Below are positions 1-5,215 of a stretch of 7,552 nt of DNA, piece after piece. A program made the translations under genes and the position numbers. Below the pieces are notes generated by a model. That model did not search any database, was not told the origin of the DNA, and was given only the letters and a program-made list of their open reading frames with translations. Numbering within the stretch: the first letter of the stretch is position 1; each line of letters opens with the position of its first letter. Source of the DNA: Anaerolineales bacterium (GTDB lineage Bacteria; Chloroflexota; Anaerolineae; Anaerolineales; UBA4823); assembly GCA_028687395.1 (NCBI GenBank), contig JAQUAE010000077.1:1-7552 (forward strand). The letters are read 5' to 3'.

Positions 1-1115
1 CTACTGGCGTGATGGGCGTCTTCGTCGCCCTGGACTTGTTCATGTTGTTCTTCTTCTACGAAATTGCCGTCTTCCCTATGTACTTATTGATTTCCATCTG
101 GGGCTGGAAGGAGACGCGCGAATATGCAGCCATGAAGTTGACCCTCTACCTGTTCATTGGGTCGGTGATCGCCCTGGTCGGCGCGCTGGTGATGTACATC
201 ACCTCAGGTATGAATACCTTCGATATGCTCGTCCTCGAGAACGCCGGCTTCTCCACGGCTTTCCAGCGCCTGTGGTTTCCCTTCGTCTTCATCGGCTTTG
301 GCGTGCTGGGGGGCCTCTTCCCCTTTCACAACTGGAGTCCGGATGGCCACGTGGCCGCGCCCACGGCGGTTTCGATGTTCCATGCTGGCGTGTTAATGAA
401 GCTGGGCGCCTTCGCCGCCCTGCGGGTGGGGATCATGCTGCTGCCCGAAGGGGCAAAATTTCACATGGGGTGGATCATCCTGCTCACCCTGGTCAACGTG
501 GTTTACGGCGCCTTCATCGCCATGGTACAGACCGATTTCAAGTATGTCATTGGTTTTTCCTCGGTCTCGCACATGGGGCTGGTGTTGATGGGCTTTGCCA
601 CCCTCCAGCCGGAGGGGTTGATCGGTTCGGGCGTGCAGATGTTTTCTCACGGCGTGATGACAGCCCTCTTCTTTGCTGTCGTCGGCATGGTGTACGACCG
701 CGCCCACACCCGCGACATCCCCAAGCTTGGCGGCTTCCGCAAAGTGATGCCCGTGGTTGCCATCGCCTTCATTGTAGGCGGCCTCGTTTCGATGGGCATG
801 CCCGGTTTCTCAGGATTCATTGCTGAGTTTCCCATTTTCATGGGCGTGTGGAAATCCTATCCCTGGATTGCCATCGTCGCCGCGGTCTCCATCGTGGTAA
901 CGGCTTCGTATATCATCCGGGTCATCGGCAGGGTCTTCTACGGCCCCATGCCAGAGGAATACGTCGGTCACGTGGGTGATGTGACCGTCCTGGACAAGGT
1001 TGCCCTGGTCTTATTGAGCGCAATATTGATTGGCATCGGCGTGTACCCGTCCTTGATGGTCCCCTGGGTGCAATCCGGCGTCGAACGCATCCTGCGCCTT
1101 CTGGGAGGTGCATAA
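1..1115 (+). CDS. nuoM: NADH-quinone oxidoreductase subunit M, 3' part (5' end outside window)
   Basis: Antiporter-like membrane subunit of respiratory complex I, which couples NADH-to-quinone electron transfer to proton export. The frame is open to the left edge, so the gene starts outside; about 125 N-terminal residues are missing by comparison with E. coli NuoM (509 aa). Visible family marks are the TM5 glutamate (codon 60-62, in FFYEIAVFPMY, matching E144), PFHNWSPDGHVAAPTA after TM7, the lysine in GVLMKLGAF (399-401, matching K265), DFKYVIGFSSVSHMG (from 537) and the TM12 glutamate in GFIAEFPIF (825-827, matching E407). The spacing K265-to-E407 is 142 residues in both proteins, so the alignment is secure. 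The odd point is TM7: the codon that should give the K234 lysine is CTG, leucine (306-308). The stop codon directly abuts the nuoN start, indicating one operon. Confidence 0.95.
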   Translation, partial: TGVMGVFVALDLFMLFFFYEIAVFPMYLLISIWGWKETREYAAMKLTLYLFIGSVIALVGALVMYITSGMNTFDMLVLENAGFSTAFQRLWFPFVFIGFGVLGGLFPFHNWSPDGHVAAPTAVSMFHAGVLMKLGAFAALRVGIMLLPEGAKFHMGWIILLTLVNVVYGAFIAMVQTDFKYVIGFSSVSHMGLVLMGFATLQPEGLIGSGVQMFSHGVMTALFFAVVGMVYDRAHTRDIPKLGGFRKVMPVVAIAFIVGGLVSMGMPGFSGFIAEFPIFMGVWKSYPWIAIVAAVSIVVTASYIIRVIGRVFYGPMPEEYVGHVGDVTVLDKVALVLLSAILIGIGVYPSLMVPWVQSGVERILRLLGGA

Positions 1116-2570
1116 GTGTCAGTCGCTAATTTCGAGCCTTCCATGTTCCTGGCGATACTGCCAGAGCTATCTATTCTGTTGGTCGGGCTGGTGATCCTGT
1201 TTCTCGATATGATCCTCCCCAAGGAGCGGGGGAACACCCTGGGGTGGGTCGCAGCCGTCGGCTTGTTCCTGCTCATCGCCGTCAACCTGCTGGTTGCCCG
1301 GCCAGGGAGCGAGCCGCGCCTGGTATGGGGAGGCATGCTGCGCCACGATTGGATGGGTTTCGTTTTCAAGATGATGTTCATGTTCAGCGCGGCGATCACC
1401 TCCCTGTTCATCATGGAGGTGAATCGCATCGGCAAGAACGGCGAGTTCTACCTGCTGATGCTGGCTTCCACGCTGGGCATGTGCTTGATGGCTTCCGCCT
1501 CCGATCTGATCATGCTCTACCTGGCGATCGAAACTACCTCGATTCCACTATACGTCCTGGCCGGTTTCCTGAAACACGACGACAAATCCACCGAGGCGGG
1601 CTTCAAGTACCTGCTCTTTGGGGCGATGACTTCGGCGATCATGCTTTACGGCTTGAGCCTGCTTTACGGCTTTGCGGGCACCACCAACCTCTACGCCCTG
1701 GTCGCCAGTTTCGGGGAGCAGCAGATATCTGATGTGGTGCTCTTCGGGAGCCTTTTGCTGGTGCTGGTGGGCTTTGGCTTCAAGATTTCGGTTGTGCCGC
1801 TGCACTTTTGGGCGCCGGACGTGTACGAGGGCGCGCCGACTCCGGTGGCGGGCTTTCTCTCCACTGCCTCCAAGGCAGCCGGTTTCGCGGTTTTGCTGCG
1901 CGTCCTGATGATTGCCTTTCCCAACCTCATCCCATACTGGGGAGCGGTGATTGCCGCGCTCTCCACGGCGACGATGACTTTGGGCAACCTCCTGGCGCTG
2001 ACCCAGAAAAACATCAAGCGCCTGCTGGCCTACTCTTCCATCGCCCACGCCGGTTACGCCCTGATCGGCCTCGTGGCAGTCTCAACGTTGGGTATTACCA
2101 GCGTTGTATTTTACCTGGTGGTGTACATCGTCACCAACCTGGCGGCCTTCGGCGCGGTTGCCGCCCTTGGCAGGGTAGCCGGGTCGGATGAAGTCGCCGC
2201 TTACGCCGGCTTGAGCCGCCGTTCACCGTGGTTGGCGCTGGCTATGTTGGTGGCCTTTCTCTCGTTGGCCGGGATGCCGCCCTTCGGCGGTTTCGTGGTC
2301 AAATTCGTGGTGTTTGCTGCAGCCGTCCAGGCTGATATGATCTGGCTGGCGGTGGTGGGCGTCTTGAACTCGATCATCGGCTTGTACTACTACCTGACGG
2401 TCTTGAAGGTAGTCTATCTCTACCGGTCGGAGGACGAGGAGAAGCCCCTGCCCATTCCGGGCTCGTACCAGTTGGCGATCATCGTCCTGGCCATTGGGAT
2501 TGTGGTCCTGGGCACCGTGCTGGCCCCCTGGTTTAGCCTGACCAGCGGCGCGGCGCAGGCGATTTTCTAG
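1116..2570 (+). CDS. nuoN: NADH-quinone oxidoreductase subunit N
   Basis: Second antiporter-like membrane subunit of complex I; with NuoM and NuoL it forms the proton-translocating arm. The protein is 484 aa, the usual length (E. coli 485), hydrophobic throughout with about 14 predicted membrane segments. All four expected charged pathway residues are present: E139 in YLAIETTSIPLY, K223 in GFGFKISVVPLHFW, K253 in FLSTASKAAGF and K396 in GGFVVKFVVF, matching E133, K217, K247 and K395 of E. coli. The family signature PLHFWAPDVYEGAPTPV is intact, as is KNIKRLLAYSSIAHAGY. The start is GTG at 1116, immediately after the nuoM stop, with GGAGGTG at 1104-1110 as ribosome binding site inside the end of nuoM, so translational coupling is likely. 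It is probably the last nuo gene, because an 80-base gap with a new promoter follows. Confidence 0.96.
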   Translation: MSVANFEPSMFLAILPELSILLVGLVILFLDMILPKERGNTLGWVAAVGLFLLIAVNLLVARPGSEPRLVWGGMLRHDWMGFVFKMMFMFSAAITSLFIMEVNRIGKNGEFYLLMLASTLGMCLMASASDLIMLYLAIETTSIPLYVLAGFLKHDDKSTEAGFKYLLFGAMTSAIMLYGLSLLYGFAGTTNLYALVASFGEQQISDVVLFGSLLLVLVGFGFKISVVPLHFWAPDVYEGAPTPVAGFLSTASKAAGFAVLLRVLMIAFPNLIPYWGAVIAALSTATMTLGNLLALTQKNIKRLLAYSSIAHAGYALIGLVAVSTLGITSVVFYLVVYIVTNLAAFGAVAALGRVAGSDEVAAYAGLSRRSPWLALAMLVAFLSLAGMPPFGGFVVKFVVFAAAVQADMIWLAVVGVLNSIIGLYYYLTVLKVVYLYRSEDEEKPLPIPGSYQLAIIVLAIGIVVLGTVLAPWFSLTSGAAQAIF

Positions 2571-2650
2571 GCGGTTGGAGCACGCCAAGTAAAAAGGTAA
2601 GTTTCGATTTATTGACTCTGACCTTGCCTGTGTGATAGAATTCGCAAACC
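2571..2650. other. nuo/atp intergenic spacer
   Basis: Eighty bases separate the nuoN stop from the first atp-operon gene. The left half holds only a weak 4-bp hairpin (ggcg/cgcc) with no U tract, so no convincing terminator for the nuo operon is seen. The right half carries the promoter described separately. Read-through from nuo into atp is therefore possible in addition to initiation in the spacer. Confidence 0.6.
2612..2641 (+). promoter_or_regulatory. sigma70-type promoter of the Fo operon
   Basis: The -35 box is TTGACT (2612-2617, 5 of 6 to TTGACA) and the -10 box is TAGAAT (2636-2641, 5 of 6 to TATAAT), with an 18-base spacer. TG at 2633-2634 one base before the -10 makes it an extended -10. 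Transcription should start about 2648-2651, that is, at or within three bases of the ATG of the next gene. No Shine-Dalgarno sequence lies before that ATG, which agrees with a leaderless transcript. The boxes are seen directly; activity is inferred. Confidence 0.7.
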
Positions 2651-2953
2651 ATGAGCCCGAACAGCGCCGAGCCAGAACCGAGCCGTAAGCAGGTTGCGTT
2701 CAACCTGGCTCTGGCTGCTGTCACCGGACAGGTAGGTTGCCTGACGACACTGATCGTGGTCGCGGCCCTTTTTGGGGGCTTGTGGGTGGACAGCCGGTTC
2801 CAAACCCGGCCGATGTTTACAATCCTCTTCTTACTTTTCAGCGTGCCCTTCACGCTGGTGATGATGTTCTGGGTGGTGCACAAAGCCACCGCAAGCATTA
2901 AACCGGTAGCGAAACCGCAGGGAGAACCTGTACAGGAGGAAAGCAAAACGTGA
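2651..2953 (+). CDS. AtpZ/AtpI-family ATP synthase accessory membrane protein
   Basis: Small (100 aa) membrane protein at the head of the ATP synthase operon, the usual place for the AtpI/AtpZ (ATPase gene 1) family. These proteins are reported to help assemble the c ring and, for AtpZ with AtpI, to be linked to Mg2+/Ca2+ transport. Two membrane segments are predicted, about residues 25-45 and 54-76, joined by a short loop with GGLWVDSRFQTRP, which resembles the G-x-W-x-D loop of AtpZ proteins. The N-terminus is polar and proline-rich and the C-terminal tail is charged. ATG at 2651 is the only reasonable start before the first membrane segment; it lacks a ribosome binding site, in keeping with the adjacent promoter and leaderless reading. 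It overlaps atpB by 4 bases (GTGA). The family call rests on position, size and topology, so the choice between AtpZ and AtpI is left open. Confidence 0.75.
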   Translation: MSPNSAEPEPSRKQVAFNLALAAVTGQVGCLTTLIVVAALFGGLWVDSRFQTRPMFTILFLLFSVPFTLVMMFWVVHKATASIKPVAKPQGEPVQEESKT

Positions 2954-3960
2954 GTACACCGCGTCGAAGGATTGGTTTTTTCCGTTGGATTGTCCTGGCG
3001 ATTTTTATCCTGGGAATTATCGTCACCGGTGCCTTCCCTCCCATTCAACCGCACGTACAACTGCCCGCTGAAGCCATCAGCGAGCCGCTTTTTGTCTTAC
3101 CCGTGATCGGCGAATTTCGCCTGACGAACACCCTCCTGGCTACGTTCCTGGTGGACATCCTGCTCATTGCCCTGGCCTATGGCGTCTACCGTTCCACGCG
3201 CGATGTAAACCGGCTGCCGGGCGGGATTTCCGGTTTGGTCACCACTATCATCGAGGCGCTGTACGGCCTGGTGGAATCCACGGCGGGGAAATGGGCGCGG
3301 CGGGTGTTCCCCTACATGGCGACTATCTTCTTGCTGGTGCTCGCCGCGAACCTGATGGAGCTGTTTCCTGGTGTGGACAGCATCGGCTGGCTGCACCACG
3401 TCGAGCCGGGCGCGCATGGTTATCCCGTGCGTTATGTAGGATCGGTAGGCCTGCTGGAGAAGGCTGCCGAGGAGAGCCACGCCGAGGAAGGATATTCTCT
3501 GATACCTTTCATCCGGGTCGCCTCCACAGACCTGAACTTCACCATCGCCCTGGCTCTGATCGCCGTGGTGATGACCCAGGTGATGGGCGTACGGGCGATT
3601 GGGGTGGGTTATTTCGGCAAGTTCATTGCCTTTGGAAATTTCCTCAAGATGTGGGTGCGCGAGCGCTTGGGCCCCTTCGACGTAATCTTCCCATTCATCG
3701 ATATTTTTGTTGGCATATTGGAAATGGTGGCGGAATTCGCCAAGATCCTCTCGTTCTCCTTCCGGTTGTTAGGCAATATCTTCGCCGGTTCAGTGCTTCT
3801 GTTCGTCATGGGCACGCTCGTACCCATGATCCAATCCGGTTTTCTCTTCCTGGAATTGTTCGTAGGCCTGATTCAGGCGCTGGTGTTTGGTATGCTGACC
3901 ATGGTCTTCATGACCATGGCGATGCAATCGCATGGCAATCATGAGGGCGAACACGCCTGA
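2950..3960 (+). CDS. atpB: ATP synthase Fo subunit a
   Basis: Subunit a of the F-type ATP synthase, the membrane stator that forms the two proton half-channels beside the c ring. The essential arginine is R272 in SFRLLGNIFAG, the equivalent of E. coli R210, and the last helix has GLIQALVFGMLTMVFM with the conserved Gln. The RVASTDLNFTIALAL motif (189-203) marks the helix before it. The protein is 336 aa, longer than the 240-275 aa of many bacteria; much of the excess is a hydrophilic, acidic and His-containing loop at about 143-186. The C-terminus is also polar (SHGNHEGEHA). The start is GTG at 2950, overlapping the previous stop, with AGGAGGA at 2934-2940. A GTG at the overlap suggests translational coupling to the upstream accessory gene. 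Confidence 0.97.
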   Translation: MSTPRRRIGFFRWIVLAIFILGIIVTGAFPPIQPHVQLPAEAISEPLFVLPVIGEFRLTNTLLATFLVDILLIALAYGVYRSTRDVNRLPGGISGLVTTIIEALYGLVESTAGKWARRVFPYMATIFLLVLAANLMELFPGVDSIGWLHHVEPGAHGYPVRYVGSVGLLEKAAEESHAEEGYSLIPFIRVASTDLNFTIALALIAVVMTQVMGVRAIGVGYFGKFIAFGNFLKMWVRERLGPFDVIFPFIDIFVGILEMVAEFAKILSFSFRLLGNIFAGSVLLFVMGTLVPMIQSGFLFLELFVGLIQALVFGMLTMVFMTMAMQSHGNHEGEHA

Positions 3961-4005
3961 TTCGCTCAAGTCATCAATCAATTTTCGCATGGAGGTAACG
4001 TAGTT

Positions 4006-4260
4006 ATGCAAATCACCCCCGAGGTCGCTGAAATCCTGGTTCAAGGATTGAAATATCTGGGCGCCGGCCTGGCCATGGTAGGCACGCTTGGCGCTGGTTT
4101 GGGCATCGGCATTCTCGGCAACGGCGCAGTACAGGGCATCGCCCGCAATCCAGACACGGCAGGCAGCATCCAGATCAACATGATCCTGGCGATCGCCTTT
4201 GCTGAAGCGGTGGCGATTTACGCCCTGGTCGTGGCCCTGGTCATCTTGTTCGTCGGCTAA
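4006..4260 (+). CDS. atpE: ATP synthase Fo subunit c
   Basis: Subunit c, the proteolipid that makes the rotating proton-carrying ring. It is 84 aa with two membrane helices joined by the polar loop ARNPD (46-50). The first helix has the glycine pattern GAGLGIGILGNGAVQG needed for ring packing. The ion-binding carboxylate is E67 in AFAEAVAIYALV. The residues after it are Ala-Val rather than the Ser/Thr found in sodium-binding c subunits, and the first helix lacks the Gln of the sodium site, so proton specificity is inferred. The start is ATG at 4006 with a strong GGAGGT at 3991-3996; this is the only conventional ATG plus strong site in the operon, fitting the high copy number of c. It lies 45 bases after atpB and 20 before atpF. 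Confidence 0.97.
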   Translation: MQITPEVAEILVQGLKYLGAGLAMVGTLGAGLGIGILGNGAVQGIARNPDTAGSIQINMILAIAFAEAVAIYALVVALVILFVG

Positions 4261-4263
4261 ATC

Positions 4264-4273
4264 AGGAAAGGAG
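4264..4273 (+). promoter_or_regulatory. ribosome binding site that fixes the TTG start of atpF
   Basis: AGGAAAGGAG contains AAGGAG ending 7 bases before TTG at 4281. No ATG or GTG in frame lies nearby that would keep the whole N-terminal membrane helix, so this site decides the start. Confidence 0.75.
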
Positions 4274-4280
4274 CTTCGCC

Positions 4281-5018
4281 TTGGAAGCGTTGGGTATCAA
4301 CCTGGGATATTTAATTGTACAAATCGTCAACTTCCTGATCCTGTTGGTCATCCTGCGCGCCTGGGTGTACGAGCCGGTGGTGCGCATGATGGAAAACCGG
4401 CGCAAGACCATCGCCCAAGGGCTGGAAGACGCTCGCATCGCCGCGGAAGCCAGGGCATCTGCTGAGGAACAGGCAAAGACCATCTTGGCCGAGGCGCAAG
4501 CGAACGCCGCGCACAAGATTCGTGAGGCCATGGAGCGCGCCGAAGTGGCGGCGCGCGAAATACGCACCCAGGCGGAAGCGGATGCCACCAAGGCGCGCGA
4601 GGCCGCTTTGGCTGAGGCAGCCCAAGAGAGGGACCGCATCCTGGCTGACGTGCGCGGGCAGATCTCCGTCCTGGCCATGGCAGCCGCGCAGAAGATCATC
4701 GGCGAGGTCCTCGACGAGAAACGCCAGCACGCCTTGATCAACGCCTTCTTCTCCGGTGTGAAATCGGGGAAGGTTGTCGTATTGGAGAATGAAAGCATCA
4801 GCGGCGCCTCTGCCACGGTGACCAGTGCCCTGCCCCTGACCAACGAGGAGCAGGAAGCGATCAAGAAGGACGTCCTCTCCCGCATGGGCGCCCAGGCCAC
4901 CATTTCCTTCCGCGTCGACCCCTCCATTCTCGGTGGGCTGGTGATTCGCGTCGGCGATAAGGTGCTGGACGGTTCGGTGGTTGGCCAACTGGAAGCGATG
5001 CGCCAGAGCCTGAAATAG
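4281..5018 (+). CDS. atpF: ATP synthase subunit b fused to the delta C-terminal domain
   Basis: Peripheral stalk protein of the ATP synthase, holding F1 against subunit a. At 245 aa it is far longer than a normal b (about 156-170 aa). Residues 8-29 form the single membrane helix (LIVQIVNFLILLVILRAWVY), followed by REN-type b sequence and a long Ala/Glu/Arg-rich coiled coil to about 150. Residues 150-165 (QHALINAFFSGV) resemble the normal b end. From about 178 the chain is delta/OSCP C-terminal domain: VTSALPLTNEE (180-190) and VDPSILGGLVIRVGDKVLDG (212-231). The N-terminal helical bundle of delta (about 105 residues), which binds alpha, is absent. Frame and composition run through without a break, so a frameshift artefact is unlikely. 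The start is TTG, favouring low expression. It is the last gene of the operon; no alpha, gamma, beta or epsilon gene follows. Confidence 0.92.
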   Translation: MEALGINLGYLIVQIVNFLILLVILRAWVYEPVVRMMENRRKTIAQGLEDARIAAEARASAEEQAKTILAEAQANAAHKIREAMERAEVAAREIRTQAEADATKAREAALAEAAQERDRILADVRGQISVLAMAAAQKIIGEVLDEKRQHALINAFFSGVKSGKVVVLENESISGASATVTSALPLTNEEQEAIKKDVLSRMGAQATISFRVDPSILGGLVIRVGDKVLDGSVVGQLEAMRQSLK

Positions 5019-5075
5019 ACCCAGCCCCCGGCGAAGGACGTTCTTTAGCGTTATTCGCGCATTTGAGGTACGATT

Positions 5076-5108
5076 AACGCCCAAGGGCTGAACTTGGGCG
5101 TTTCATTA
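5076..5108 (+). terminator. intrinsic terminator of the Fo operon
   Basis: A perfect 10-bp stem pairs AACGCCCAAG (5076-5085) with CTTGGGCGTT (5093-5102) around a 7-base loop, followed by a T-rich run (TTTCATTATTTAT). It lies 57 bases after the b-delta stop and marks the end of the ATP synthase transcription unit. Confidence 0.8.
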
Positions 5109-5118
5109 TTTATAGAAG

Positions 5119-5156
5119 TTACGCAGTTGAGCGTGATCCTCCCTCCAACTGCGTAA
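5119..5156. repeat. perfect 11-bp inverted repeat, possible insertion-element remnant
   Basis: TTACGCAGTTG (5119-5129) and CAACTGCGTAA (5146-5156) are exact reverse complements separated by 16 bases. Read on the - strand the right arm extends to TTAGGACTTACGCAGTTG, which resembles the ends of insertion sequences and MITEs common in cyanobacteria and Chloroflexota; this likeness is from memory. No U tract follows, so it is not a typical terminator. It could also be an operator for murE. Confidence 0.5.
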
Positions 5157-5167
5157 GTCCTAATTTA

Positions 5168-5197
5168 TTGAGGTTTCCGGCTGAGCAGTTGCTATTT
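5168..5197 (+). promoter_or_regulatory. weak candidate promoter of murE
   Basis: TTGAGG (5168-5173) and CTATTT (5192-5197) are separated by 18 bases, giving a 4-of-6 -35 and a poor -10. It is offered only because the upstream terminator means murE needs a promoter in this gap. Confidence 0.25.
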
Positions 5198-5201
5198 CGC
5201 T

Positions 5202-5210
5202 GAGGTGATC
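5202..5210 (+). promoter_or_regulatory. ribosome binding site that fixes the TTG start of murE
   Basis: GAGGTGATC matches the anti-Shine-Dalgarno end of 16S rRNA over nine bases (complement of GATCACCTC) and ends 5 bases before TTG at 5216. This strong match supports a rare TTG start for a complete N-terminal domain. Confidence 0.75.
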
Positions 5211-5215
5211 ATCGG

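Larger units (their letters stand above)
5019..5215. other. intergenic region between the Fo operon and murE
   Basis: This 197-base stretch holds no gene. It contains a terminator (5076-5108), a perfect 11-bp inverted repeat (5119-5156), a weak promoter candidate (5168-5197) and the murE ribosome binding site (5202-5210). Confidence 0.7.

Noticed and set aside
1548..2048. Open frame of 166 codons on the - strand inside nuoN
   Set aside because: Low-complexity Gln/His/Arg-rich translation, antisense to the most conserved part of nuoN.
2570..2590. Possible terminator after nuoN
   Set aside because: Only a 4-bp GGCG/CGCC stem with a purine-rich rather than U-rich tail.
2533..3060. Open frame of 175 codons on the - strand across the nuoN/atp junction
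   Set aside because: It would cover the strong forward promoter and overlap three real genes; its translation has no recognisable domain.
4006..4260. Sodium-specific c ring
   Set aside because: Residues after the carboxylate E67 are Ala-Val rather than Ser/Thr, and the helix 1 Gln of the sodium site is missing, so proton coupling fits better.
5041..5076. AT-richer stretch upstream of the terminator as a promoter
   Set aside because: No pair of boxes with acceptable spacing, and it would fire straight into the terminator.
4262..5084. Two long open frames on the - strand (257 and 221 codons) opposite atpF
   Set aside because: They are antisense to a clear b-delta gene with recognisable motifs; the high GC third positions and Ala/Arg-rich coiled coil keep the opposite frames open. 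No ribosome binding site or domain is seen.
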